In this document: positions 12,801 to 23,215 of the stretch, piece by piece
Numbering within the stretch: the stretch's first letter is position 1
How the letters are laid out: each line of letters begins with the position of its first letter
Assembly (NCBI GenBank): GCA_949825025.1
Contig: OX463780.1
Location: 17,829,480-17,893,479 of the forward strand
Length of the DNA: 64,000 nt
DNA from: Siphlonurus alternatus
Lineage: Eukaryota; Arthropoda; Insecta; Ephemeroptera; Siphlonuridae
Reading direction: 5' to 3'
Notes under the pieces: model-generated
What the model was told of the DNA's origin: nothing
What the model saw: only the letters and a program-made list of their open reading frames with translations
The model's database searches: none
Translations under genes and position numbers: made by a program

Positions 12801-13561
12801 AGGGCCTACTTTACCCTAGGGGGGCCTACTTTTAACATTTTGGGGGCCTCCAACCGGGGGGGCCTACTGAGCAATCGCTCACCAACTCTTATGGCCAGTC
12901 CGAGCCTGGCTGGCCACCTTTTCATTGGCTGATATATCTGGCGCCGTCTAGTCTACTGAACTGTTTAGTGGTAAACTAAGATCTGTTATACTGTAGTACA
13001 GAATATATACAGTACTGTAATTATTCTCTAATATCACCTGATATATGCATCAACACATGCCACAGCAAAATCTGACAATGAGCAGTGACACAACACTGCA
13101 AAACTGCAATGCTTGGACTGTATGGACCATATAATAATTAATGATATTATAAGAATTGTTATGTAACCACGTACATGACCATTCCAATTAAACTTTACAA
13201 GCAAGTTGAAAATGCTCATAACCTTTCGCATAGGGCATTTAAAAAGAAATAGTTTAGTGGTTTGAAGTTAAAAAAAAACTACAAAAAAGGAACATTATAC
13301 TTAATTATTGTATGCATATTAAACGCAAGAAAATTTTGATAGCATTGGAAGAGTTCAAGAGTATGAATGATACAGTAGTTTGAGAGGGATTGATGGAAGG
13401 TCTATCATTTTACACCAACTTTAAAAGACACAGCTTTAATAATTTTCGTAAAAAATGTGCATGATAGGTTAATGCTAAGTGTGATGCAGCATCCAAGAAA
13501 ACATATTTACCTGCCCAAAGACTCCTCTGCCAACCTTTTGCAGTAACATCTCACTTGCCAT
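6084..13561 (-). CDS. SDHB: Succinate dehydrogenase iron-sulfur subunit (complex II)
   Basis: Seven exons on the minus strand: 13561-13511, 9832-9687, 9297-9154, 8794-8599, 8390-8289, 6539-6417 and 6185-6084 (TAA at 6086-6084). They splice in frame to 287 residues; human SDHB has 280. The protein transfers electrons from the flavoprotein subunit to ubiquinone in the mitochondrial inner membrane. All cluster ligands are present: 2Fe-2S cysteines at about 92, 97, 100 and 112 ([10 protein letters not shown]...LAC), 4Fe-4S at 185/188/191 with [12 protein letters not shown], and 3Fe-4S at 195, 242 and 248, with C252 completing the third set ([20 protein letters not shown]). The N terminus [17 protein letters not shown] is basic and fits a mitochondrial presequence. 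The last ~20 residues ([14 protein letters not shown]) extend beyond the conserved end. Intron 1 (9833-13510) holds a nested transposon pair. Intron 5 (6540-8288) holds a mariner-type MITE joined to a foldback ending only 18 bp from the donor site. Confidence 0.97.
7054..7884. mobile_element. TA-flanked mariner-type MITE (831 bp), copy 1
   Basis: It begins CAGTTAAACAAGCCTTAG and ends, in inverted form, CTAAGGTTTGTGATACTG, with TA on both sides (7052-7053, 7885-7886). That matches Tc1/mariner-type ends and duplication. A near-identical copy is at 33997-35346, there split by another insertion. The interior carries a 79-codon open frame but nothing resembling a DDE/D transposase, so it is non-autonomous. 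It lies in SDHB intron 5. Confidence 0.85.
7887..8270. mobile_element. TA-flanked foldback MITE, copy 1
   Basis: An almost fully palindromic 384-bp element with arms GACAATAATGGTTGCATTTT and the complement ending in CCATTATTGTC. TA lies on both sides, the left one shared with the element ending at 7884. The centre has repeated GCCAATCACAGCA and GTGACGTCA motifs. A sister copy is at 16818-17088. It ends 18 bp from the SDHB donor at 8288. Confidence 0.85.
10102..10217. mobile_element. Possible TTAA-flanked MITE
   Basis: TTAA flanks both ends (10098-10101, 10218-10221). The ends share ACATACTCGGAAATCGCTAC (left) and GTAGCAGATTTCGAGTATGG (right) as an imperfect inverted repeat, with an inner hairpin CTACGGCATTCATGCCGTAG. 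The element is short and has no second clear copy, so the call is tentative. Confidence 0.45.
10270..12993. mobile_element. TA-flanked palindromic MITE interrupted by a hAT-like element
   Basis: The arms start CAGTATAACAGATCTTAGTT at 10270 and end AACTAAGATCTGTTATACTG-like at 12993, with TA on both sides. The uninterrupted form is seen at 59375-59547 (173 bp), where the two GGCGCCAGATATATCAGCCA arms meet directly. Here the centre is opened by the 10366-12908 insertion, which makes the order of events clear. Confidence 0.9.
10366..12908. mobile_element. hAT-like non-autonomous element, 2.5 kb, copy 1
   Basis: The ends are CAGGGTCGGACTGG (10366) and CCAGTCCGAGCCTG (to 12908), nearly perfect inverted repeats. 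A perfect 8-bp duplication GCTGGCCA flanks it (10358-10365, 12909-12916). No transposase frame is seen. The two halves are themselves diverged inverted copies: for example, the stretch around 11190-11340 (ATTGCGATAAAAA, GGAAAAACAAT) is matched in reverse around 11500-11660. The whole element is therefore a long degenerate foldback. A second full-length copy in the opposite orientation is at 42311-44904. Confidence 0.92.
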
Positions 13562-13912
13562 TTTTCAGCAGCAGCTGGTAAGTTTTTCTGAAAATTACGT
13601 AACAAAAATTTAAGCGCAAGAAATCCTTAGAAATCAGCAAGAAATGACAAAAGATGGCAGCTCTATCGATATTTAAAAAAAATTAAATTTCTAATTTTTC
13701 ATTAATTAATTTCACTAATAAACCTCAAATTTATAGCTGAATATATTATTCACATAATAAATTTATCGTACGAAGCAACTATAATAGCAAAGTTTTGATT
13801 CGAGAGCTAAAATCGGCTAAAATTTGGAACTTTTATTTTAGCGCAAAAATTTTGAATATCTATGGGTCAGGATTCAAAAGAAAAACGAAATTCGTAAATT
13901 CTTTGAGGAAAA
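13562..13912. promoter_or_regulatory. Bidirectional promoter region between SDHB and MICOS10
   Basis: Only 351 bp separate the two divergent start codons (SDHB at 13561 on minus, MICOS10 at 13913 on plus), so the promoters and both 5'UTRs must share this interval. It is AT-rich with no recognisable TATA pair. The role is inferred purely from spacing; both genes serve the mitochondrial inner membrane. Confidence 0.6.
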
Positions 13913-16900
13913 ATGGCACCTGTCACAACGCCAACTCCTGAATTGGAATTTGGAAAAAGCGCAGAAAACTGTGTTACTGATGGATTAATCAAGCTAGGTA
14001 AGTGCAATTAAATTAAAGTAACAGTTCCTCGTCATTAAACTTTATGTATTTTAAGATTTGAAGAAGTATGATTGCTGAAATATTGCTGTGAAAATGTGTC
14101 GAACCTTGCAGTCCTTTCACCGGTTCAGTCATTTTTGCAAGCTTTCCATCATTCAAATTGTTTCAACAATCGACTGAAAAATATTAAAACTTAATCTCTG
14201 CTTTGCCCAATGTAATTTTCAAAGCAGAATTGGAATTTTGCTCTAATGTATTTTTATGATTTGTAGGTGGCGGACTTGCGTTGGGCACAGTAGTCTCCGT
14301 TTTGTTCTTCAGACGTAAGTTATAAACAATCAGAACAACTCTATACAGATCTAGCAGCTAATTTTACAGCACTTACAGCAGTGCGTTCATATTCATAAAG
14401 TGTTTCAGTATTTTTCTTTTGAAACGCCCCACAGTGCATGATTCTTTACGCTGTGCATGTGAATTAATCAATTATTTTATATTATATTATCATATATATT
14501 ATGCATATGCATACATACTCTATGTACAATCTGTGTACTGTATGGCTGTTTGCAGTATGATACAGTATTAAGTATTACAGATCTTGGTTTAAGTGTAGAT
14601 TCGACCACGCGCGGCGATCGTCTTTTGCTTTTTATCCCAGCCAGAATAGGATGGCGACAGTCAGGAAATAATGATATGCATGTATAGACTAGAATATGCA
14701 TATGCCTAGAATCATACAGTGTGCCAGCAGTATGTACTGTGTGTATGCATAACTATGCAGCATGCAGGGGCAGATCCATCGCACAGCTCTGGGGTGGGGT
14801 GGGGCGATCACTGCCCTATCCCGTAATGTTAAATTGTGGTGGGAACTTGTGGGAAGGGGAAAACACCTCCTTTATCTTATATTTTGGGACTTTGTGCTAC
14901 CTCCACCCCTCCTTTCTCCCTGGATCCACCCTTGGTTACATGCATATACTGTAATGCATACAGACCACCATATACACACAGTTTGTATAATTGTCTGGCG
15001 CTTGATGCAGTGGAATGCGCATCCAATTTGTAATCGGATGATTGTAAGCCAGAACCCAGGCTCTGCCAAACTTATCACAAGTGGCAGTTGCTAAAGAACA
15101 CCTACTGGTGCATCCGGGAGGTGATAGATGGCATCCTCCATTAATCATCAACCATTCTGACTGAGGTTTCCATGGTTTCTTTAGTCACAACCAGGCAAAT
15201 GCTCCAATGGATTGCTATAGGTCATGGCCGCCCAGGTTTGGAAACTAGGGAATCACAAAACCCTGAGCAATATGCGTGGTTGAGTTCTCAAAGAACTGAG
15301 AAGTTAAATTCTGTCACTTGTGTAAAATACCATCATGTACTAAATTGATGTGAACTATATTAAGGGTGCTCTAAAAAAATTATCATATTAATAAGTTGGC
15401 AAACAAGAATTAGCCTTAGTAGAGTTATTTGTTGAGAATTTATTACATATTATATTTTATGTACATACTACATATATTATATTGCTATGGTTGCTGTTGT
15501 ATGCAAGTGTGTAGATGGAGAAATTGATAGGAGAATGAGCGCTGGTAGGAGAATTGTGGGAAGGGGGATAGGTAGGGGTAGGGTTGTATCGCAGTGAGCT
15601 GTTGTCTAATACGGCTAAGCTAGCTGTATATAACTCTATATTTTATTATTGCTTACTTAAAAATGCACTGCTGGTGTCTTCATCCCGAATACTAAAATAA
15701 AATTTACTTAATGGACCACTTGCAAAACTATGTTTTAGCAAAACGTAAACAAACTCATTCACCCAGGTATTGTTGGTTGTTGATTATGTGTATTTTTTTT
15801 CCAATACATTGGACCTTATGGGAAATTCACGTTTTTCACATACAGATTTCTACACGTGACATACGTATGATTTTAAAAATAAAAACATCACCGGAATCTG
15901 CAGTTCTTGGCCATATTGAAATTTGCATTGGAAGACGGTTTCTTTATTTCAATATAGTAAATTTAGTATGATACCAAATCAGCCAATTGCATGGGGTAAG
16001 ATACGTAACCAAGCAAGCTTCAGATTGTTTATTATTGCAACAGTTAAAATCAACAAACTGGAGTTTGCCTAGTTACGTATCTTACCCCATGCAATTGGCT
16101 GATTTGGTGTCATACTAAATTTACTATATTGAAATAAAGAAACCATCTTCCAATAAAATTTTCAATATTATAAATGGCCAAGAACTGCAGATTCCGGTGA
16201 TATTTTTATTTTTAAAATCGTACGTTTGTAACATATTGAAATCTGTATGTGAAAAACGTGAATTTCCCATAAGGTCCAATGTATTGGAAAAAAAAATACA
16301 CATAATCAACAACCAACAATACCTGGGTGAATGAGTTTGTTTACGTTTTGCTAAAACATAGTTTTGCAAGTGGTCTATCTGCAGTGAACCCCGATCTTCC
16401 TCCCTTCTCTTTTATTTGGATTGAAACTACTGTCTGTATATTACGGTTATGCCCTTTAAATAAATGCAGTTCTATAAGATTTGTGAGTGTGTGTGTGTGT
16501 AGACTGTTGATCATTCCTTCTCAAAAATAGAATTTTTTTTTTTTTTTTTCCTGTATGTGTTTCAGCATAATAATTTGAAATTACAATGTTAATCTCTGCC
16601 GACAGGTCGACGCTGGCCGATCATCCTCGGAGGAGGTTTTGGAGTCGGCATGGCATGGGCAAACTGCACCAGGGAATTCAACTCCTTGACTTCATCAGCT
16701 AAATCAAAGGTGTGTGTGAAAGCTTAATTATATTATTTACATTGCAGCAGAACCCAAATGCTTTGCAATTGTAAAGTTGTCTTCTACACTTAGAAGGGTT
16801 TTTTTTTGTCCTCAATAGACAATAATGGTTGCATTTTTTTTATTTCATAATTAGAAAATATGCATTAAGTTATGCTGTTCTGAATTTTTTTCAGATTTTT

Positions 16901-17852
16901 ATTTTTTGGAGTGCGGGAACTAATTAAAAAAAATATATATTTAAAATACCTGAATCAAGATATTTTTAATTTTAATTAATTAATTTTTTTATCAGAAAAA
17001 AAAAACTGAAAAAATGCAGAAAAGCATAATTTTTTATGTATATTATTTTTTTCTAATTGTGAAATAAAAAAATGCAACCATTATTGTCTATTGACAATAC
17101 TTTCAGTATTCATTATTAAGTTTGTTAGTCTCTCATGATGTAAAGTTAGATACTGTAACAAAAAAGTAAATTACAATACTGTAATTATAATTATTATTAT
17201 TATTTTATGGTTGATGGTTAGTTATTATGTTGTTTTATCTAAATATTCACGTAATTTAATACCGGTAATAGTAATAATAATAAACGTAAAGCAAATTTTT
17301 GGTTCTTTATACTAAATTCTAACAAAATGTATACAGTATAAAAGATTTAAAAAGTATAATTAATATGGAATTATACTGTAAGTTGTGAGGTGAAGCAGGC
17401 AGCAAGCAATGTTGCCTTTATCACATTGCAGTTGCCTACTTCACTGCACATTACTTCAAGCTTCATTTACTTTTTTTTGAAGCCAAGCCAAAGCAGACAT
17501 TTTTCACTCAGCACAGAGAAAATTTACTTACATTATTGCCTTGTAGTATAAACAAATAAATACTCGTCTTATCCCCCCCCCCCCCAAACAAAAAAAAAAA
17601 AAAAAAAAGCAAAGCAAAGCAAAACAAAACAAATAACTACCAACATGTTAATGTAGTACATAGATAATACCCACTTTAAAGAATTTAATCAGTTGCACCC
17701 AAAAAATTTTATAGTTACAATTTAAAATCCTGTATTACAATAAATTAAGTGTAACAAAAAATGCAACCCCTTTTGTGTTTTGGTGCACCACAAATTTGAT
17801 AACTTTAATTTGGAATTTGTTTGCTTTGTTTCAGATCAGTAAAGCTGAATGA
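13913..17852 (+). CDS. MICOS10: MICOS complex subunit MIC10
   Basis: Four exons: 13913-13997, 14267-14314, 16606-16709 and 17835-17852 (TGA at 17850-17852), GT-AG throughout, giving 84 residues. Human MIC10 has 78. Two hydrophobic segments carry the family's glycine-rich motifs, GGGLALG (29-35) and GGGFGVG (52-58), separated by a positively charged RRRWP turn. MIC10 is a hairpin membrane protein whose glycine motifs drive oligomerisation, bending the inner membrane at crista junctions. The N-terminal signature SAENCVTDGLIKLG matches the family's DRCLADAVVKIG. The last exon supplies only five codons. Intron 2 is full of repeats (hAT-type MITE, SINE, LINE scrap, long palindrome); intron 3 has a foldback MITE. 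Confidence 0.95.
14765..14934. mobile_element. Small hAT-type MITE in MICOS10 intron 2
   Basis: The left end CAGGGGCAGATCCA and right end TGGATCCACCCTTG form an imperfect inverted repeat of a type common at hAT MITE ends. The flanking octamers GCAGCATG and GTTACATG agree at 5 of 8 positions, so a decayed duplication is possible but not proven. Similar ends occur at 21719 and 32505. Confidence 0.5.
15010..15300 (+). mobile_element. SINE with tRNA-like head, sharing a tail with the 5S-like SINE
   Basis: The segment at about 15158-15235 (CTGAGGTTTCCATGG, CAGGCAAATGC, GGATTGC, GGTCATGGCCGCCC) matches the 3' half of the SINE at 48836. The head is different: around 15013-15060 the stretch TTTGTAATCGGATGATTGTA loosely recalls a tRNA anticodon-arm region, but no intact cloverleaf is present. 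Ends are approximate. Confidence 0.6.
15484..15641 (+). mobile_element. Fragment of the 61-62.7 kb LINE, with internal deletion
   Basis: TATGGTTGCTGTTGTATG at about 15485 matches the sequence around the YVDD region of the LINE at 61.8 kb (complement). It jumps directly to GATGGAGAAATTGATAGGAG and onward to GGCTAAGCTAGCTGTATATA, matching the LINE about 250 bp further along. It is a non-functional scrap in MICOS10 intron 2, opposite in orientation to the 61-kb copy. Confidence 0.75.
15711..16378. mobile_element. Long palindromic element in MICOS10 intron 2
   Basis: Two arms of about 290 bp mirror each other closely. ACTTGCAAAACTATGTTTTA (about 15718) pairs with its complement near 16370, and the arms meet around a ~60-bp loop at about 16000-16060. 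Identity is high, so the copy is fairly young. The apparent open frames on each arm are the same stretch read from both sides. No target duplication was recognised. Confidence 0.85.
16818..17088. mobile_element. TA-flanked foldback MITE, copy 2
   Basis: It has the same GACAATAATGGTTGCATTTT arms as the element at 7887-8270, with TA on both sides (16816-16817, 17089-17090). It is shorter (271 bp) because the central spacer with the GCCAATCACAGCA repeats is missing. It lies in MICOS10 intron 3. Confidence 0.85.
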
Positions 17853-18050
17853 AGGCGTAGTCCGTACCTCAGCTATGCCATGAAGTTTTTTCGCTGATAG
17901 CAATGTGCTTGAACTTTAGATGTGGTTCTCAGCATTTCTTATTAGTTGGATAAATGTACTTGAAAGGCAATTTTATACAAATCTGTTCCTAGTTAAGCTT
18001 GTATTGTCTATTTAGATTACTTTATCAATAAAATAAAATATGCTAATGTA
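17853..18050 (+). other. MICOS10 3'UTR with polyadenylation signal
   Basis: After the TGA the sequence runs to AATAAA at 18027-18032, overlapping further AATAAA-like motifs. Cleavage would be expected at roughly 18045-18060. Confidence 0.55.
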
Positions 18051-18265
18051 AAGAAAAAGAAAATGCCACAGTCCATGTGTTATTAGTTTTAGTGAAAATT
18101 ATGTAAGCCAAATTATGAAATCAGATTTGAGAAAATGCCTTTCAGGCTTTGTTATTTTTGAGCAAGAATTAAAATATTTCTTCTTGCTCAATATTTGTTT
18201 GTACAATCCTACATAAATACCACAGAGACTTAAAAATATACATTATAAATAATAATTAAAAATAT

Positions 18266-18401
18266 GGGGACGCGATTCACGAAAGAGTTATCCAGAAATT
18301 AATCCAGCTTTCTCACTAACCGTGGTTAGTGCCAGCCTAATTCAATGACACTAAACGTGGTTAGTGAGAAACCTGGATAACTCCCGTTGTGAATCGTGTC
18401 C
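18266..18401. mobile_element. Short palindromic MITE
   Basis: The ends GGACGCGATTCACGAAAG and TGTGAATCGTGTCC are imperfect inverted repeats. Inside them, AGTTATCCAG and CTGGATAACT are also inverted, and CTCACTAACCGTGGTTAGTG with ACGTGGTTAGTGAG forms a further hairpin. No clear duplication of the target was identified. Confidence 0.65.
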
Positions 18402-19079
18402 ATGACAGCTATATAAAAAAGAATGTCTCACTGTATTGTTATGGAATGTACGTGTTGGTGTAAAAAATTACATTTTAATTGAATCTTTATTTTATGACAA
18501 GATATTTTGTTTTCATTGCAAGCTGCACTCCTAATACACCTTTACTGTTCTATTAAAATTCTCGACGATTACCATAAATAATAAAAATAATTACTACATG
18601 TATTAGTCAGAGTTTTAATAATTTGATTGCTATTAATTTAAAACTAAGCTATGTAATTATAATGCATCATCAAAACTTGTGTTAATTGTGTATAAAGTAC
18701 AATTTTAATTAACTTGCAGTGCTTACCTTGTATCTTGATTTATTATTTTATTGTACCCAAATCCCATAATAAGATAAGCAATAATTTAACAACATATTAT
18801 ACAACTTCTTAATTTAGTTATGACAAAAAATATCATGGTATGATCATGTGTGTATAATGATGTTAAAATATGTTATTAATGCAGTATACTATATTAATAT
18901 GTATAGTATATATATGCTAAATTTAGGGAATAAAAATTTTAGTGATGATCAATTGAGATTGTTGAATGTAATTTAAAAAGAAACTGTGGGTCATGCTTAT
19001 AATTGGTGCCATGGGAATCAAACAAAAGCTTATTTAATAATTACATCTAATTTTCATTTGTTAATTAATAAAGGCAGCA

Positions 19080-19150
19080 TCAGAAAAAAAAAGCTGAGCT
19101 GTTATTTTCTAAAAATAGTTAATAACGTCGTCTTACCTGACAAAGACCTT
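19080..19150. mobile_element. Solo arm related to the 49-kb foldback
   Basis: TTATTTTCTAAAAATAGTTA and CTTACCTGACAAAGACC occur in the same order as in the left arm of the element at 49262-49914. No matching inverted arm is nearby, so this is a fragment. Confidence 0.55.
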
Positions 19151-20181
19151 CAATTTACTTGAAGAAAATTTTATAAACTATATAATTATATTGTAGGTGC
19201 ACGGCCTGAATTATATAATATCCGGCCATGTTCTATAATATATATTTTTAAACCAAAACTTGTTTATAACAATTTTTGTTCAATAATTTTTTAAATTGAT
19301 TAATTTAATGAATTATATATTCAATTTATACAGTAAAATATATAGGACATATTTTATATTTATAGCTACAGCTAGGTTAGTGAATATTTAACATATTACA
19401 CAACACAAATTAAAAATCAAAATTAGGTGATCAAGAAATTTGTATATTTATTTTATTTTCTTTAAGTTACAAGTTTAATAATCAATCTTTTGAAATTATT
19501 CCTTGTGTAATAACACTTTTATAAAAGGTATACATTTTTTTTTTTATTCTTATAAAGGTTTGAAGTGTTATTAGGGTTCGAGAACTTTTTAATAAATACC
19601 CATAATTTAAATTTCACTCTCCGAGTTTAACAATTTTTGCTTCAAAAATTAATGAGTATAAGTATAATCAATATTCTACAGTAGAGATCACAAGAATATT
19701 TTATGATACAGATTAATGTGCATTCTAAGTGAATATAAGAACCATTATTTTTTAATCAAATAAGGCAAAAGGTTATAAAGACCATGTGATAATGGACATT
19801 GCATATATTAAATGTCAATATCATAAAATATATATACAGTATATTAATTATTATGCTTTGCTGCAGCATGCAATACAGTATATACAAGTGGAGACTAATA
19901 AAGTCAAGAAGAAATTTTGCAAGGTATTATCATTTTGAGACAACGCAAAGATATGAGTGTACGTACCATGGTAAAATGACAAAGCAGTCAACCAACTAGC
20001 TCCTAGATAAAGTGATCTTACAAGCATAATATGAATGTTTATGTATACATATCATAATATTTACATCATTAAAGGAGTCCCAAATAATTCTTAAGCTGTG
20101 ATTTTGCTATAATAAATTAATCCACAATAAAAGAGCTTAAACTGAATTAAAAGTTCACTACAACCTATAAATTCATATTAA

Positions 20182-20877
20182 AGTAGAGTGAGCGATTTCA
20201 TTTTTTTAATATTTTATTTTCTAAAAATAGTTTAACTTGCTCTCTATTGAGAAATGAAAACCAAAAATTTCCATCTCAAATAGCTTCACCACAAAAAAAT
20301 TCCCAAAGTTGGTGTTTCGGAGGCCTTTAACATATGCATCCTAGTTAACGTTATGGAACAGAAAACGGCTTTTTACTCCAACTTCGTCGGAACTATTATA
20401 TATGGTACTATACCAATTAAAAAATACGTAGGTAATCTATGATGAATTCTTAAATGGATTTTCAAATAAAAAAATTTTTACGGAGCTGTTTTTCTGGAAA
20501 AAAATCTTGAAAATCCTCATGGGAATTAACCCCCAAAAATTTCAATATTTTTTTTTCGGAAAAACGGCTACGTAAAAAATATATATATAATATATATATA
20601 TATATGAAAATCCATTAAAGAATTCATCATAAATTACGTACATATTTTTTAATTAGTACCATATATAGTTCAGACGAATTGGAGTAAAAAGCTGTTTTCT
20701 GTTCCATAAGGATACATGTTAAAGGCCTCCAAAATACCAACTTTGGGAATTTTTTGTGGTAAAGCTATATATGTATATTTGAGATGGAATTTTTTGGTTT
20801 TCATTTCTCAATAGAAGGCAGGTTAAATTGTTTTTAGAAAATAAAATATTACAAAAAATGAAATCACTCACTCTACT
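20182..20877. mobile_element. TTAA-flanked foldback element
   Basis: The arms AGTAGAGTGAGCGATTTCAT (20182) and ATGAAATCACTCACTCTACT (to 20877) extend about 270 bp inward with high complementarity, including GGCCTTTAACATATGCATCC against GGATACATGTTAAAGGCC. TTAA flanks both ends (20178-20181, 20878-20881), a piggyBac-type target. The centre is an AT microsatellite. No coding capacity. Confidence 0.8.
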
Positions 20878-21718
20878 TTAAGTCATGCGCTTGCTTTGAC
20901 ATTTCAGCTAGAGGGGGGAAATAGACTAGATATTTTGCGTGCACAGAAAGTGAACATTTCAGTGTAGAAAACTAGATTATAATGAAGCTATATTGTAAAA
21001 AATAAAGGAATAAATAAAAATGAAAAACATAATATATAACCACTGCTTTCATAAATCAACAGCAATAGATGAGGAACAAAGTACAATTAACACTTAACTT
21101 TCATGTTATTATATAAACATGACACAAAATACAATTAACTTTTTAAAACTAGCAATAGATAATTATAAAACATTATATAACCAATAATAGTGAATATTTT
21201 AATTCATTTTTATAGGAAACACTGGGGGTATTTTTGTTTCCTCCATTTATATTATTGGATGTCAGTATAATTTTCATGGGTAACTGCATGCAGTTTTAAA
21301 AGATGTGAGTTTTAATGGCTTAATTGGAATTTGACAATCATGAAGACTTATAAAACACCCAAACAAAAATAATAATCATGCATTTTTTTTTTATATAACA
21401 TAGATCTACATTTTTGATGCATGTAGTTCCTGCAGCAGGAATCGTGGGCTCAAGGGAATGAGTAAATTGCCTCTGTGGGTCAGAGTGGCTAAATTAATCC
21501 CAAAGTCTGGTCGGCAGAGCAAGCCGTTAGCAACATGACCTCGGTACCCAGGGTGTATTGTAAGCTTCAATACTTAAAATAACATCTTACTAAAAAGAAG
21601 ATAAAAATTGCCTTGGACATCAACGACCGAGGTAATTAATGCTGATGGCTTACTCTGCAAGGGATACAGTGTGATGTTATGAATGATTGATTGTTTGCTT
21701 CTTATACCATCGTCTGTA

Positions 21719-21863
21719 CAGGCGCGGATCCAGAAAAAAATCCGGGGGGTGCCCTCTTCATAAGGCCCATGTTAAAACAAAAATTTGGAGTGGTGAAAAT
21801 GCATATATTGCCCATGTTAAATCCGAAATTTAACCCCCAGCACTTCCCCTGAATTCGTGCCTG
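21719..21863. mobile_element. hAT-type MITE, 145 bp
   Basis: The ends CAGGCGCGGATCCAG and CTGAATTCGTGCCTG are inverted. The flanks CGTCTGTA (21711-21718) and CATCTGTA (21864-21871) agree at 7 of 8 positions. The interior motif GCCCATGTTAAATCC is shared with the copy starting at 32505. Confidence 0.75.
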
Positions 21864-23167
21864 CATCTGTATATATATATAAATATTATGCAACAAGAAG
21901 TTTTTAATAGATAATATGGCACATGTCAAATGGCTACTATGTTTATGATATTTTTAGTTTTAATTACATAAAATTAATTTTTTTTTAATGAACTTATTTT
22001 TCCCACTCAAAACATCAAACATAGATTGCAGGTACCAAGATTCAACAAATGTCATTTTATGACATAATGTAATTTTATGTAATTATCATTTTACTTTTAA
22101 TAATTAATGTTAAAAATCTGTATATTAATATAATTATGTTATATTCACATTTTAAAGGGTAATTCTATTCATACAAACTGTAGAAAGCTATTTTTTTTTT
22201 TTTGTATACAGAATAGAACTAAATTGCAATTAAGTGCTAGACATTTTTTTTTATCCTAAATGGTATTTTAAGCTTTTACAATATGCTTATAGAGTGAGCT
22301 TAGAGAGGTTCATCATGTTTAATATTTTAAAAGAGTTAGAAAAAAATCTAGCACCTTATTTTAAATGTGACCACCAAACCAGTTATTTCGTTATTTCAGT
22401 TTTTTACAGTATTATAATAAGACATTTCAACAAATAACAACATATTATATCAATCACGCCTGGGCCAGTAAATGATTATTATCGCAGATTTTACAGTTCA
22501 ACAGACTTAAATTTAATTAACTTAAATTCAACTTAAATTAAAAAAAAAAAATGTTACTTTTTAAATTTTTAGTTAAATCAGCTATCATAATTTCTCAATT
22601 AACATTACAACAATTCAATAAAAGATAAGTGTTTTTATTATATTTTTTAACATTTTACGTGATTTTTCTTTTTTTGTTTTCTGCCACATAATTATTTGGA
22701 ATATTGTCATAATGATTGACCGAGTGCCATGCAAGGTATACTGTATAAATTGTGGAACATATAAAACAGTTTTTAACAATGCTGCAGGTGCACTGCACAA
22801 TTAAGCAGAATTTCTCACAATCACATAACAAATTTAACACCACTAAAATCAAAATAAAAAGTCACACGGGCGGTATATTATTAATGAAATGATTCTTGTT
22901 ACTCAATTACTTGACAAGTTATACCCATATAACAAAACAAGAAATATATTATTTTTTATTCAGTAATAATTTTTCTATTTAAAAACACGACACATTTTTA
23001 ATTCAACTTCCGATATTTACTTATATAATAGGCCCAGTTTATTTGTGCACATATATATGGCTACCATCATGAGAAAAGGTGATTTATTAATTAAAAAGCA
23101 TTTCTTTTATAAATTTTATGTTTCTTATTCTATGTTAAATACTGGATTATGTATATATATGTATAAT

Positions 23168-23215
<48 letters not shown>

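Larger units (their letters stand above)
9833..13510. other. SDHB intron 1: nested transposons and filler
   Basis: This intron of the minus-strand SDHB gene contains a possible TTAA-flanked short element (10102-10217) and the outer TA-flanked palindrome (10270-12993), which is split by a 2.5-kb hAT-like element. The rest, 13000-13510, is AT-rich with no recognisable gene. Confidence 0.8.

Noticed and set aside
15010..15070. tRNA gene
   Set aside because: No complete cloverleaf; it is the head of a decayed SINE.
14762..15094. A 110-codon plus-strand frame
   Set aside because: It crosses a MITE and the start of a SINE within MICOS10 intron 2 and has no recognisable homology.
15711..16369. A pair of similar ~85-residue proteins on opposite strands
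   Set aside because: They are the two arms of one palindrome; the second is the first read from the other side.
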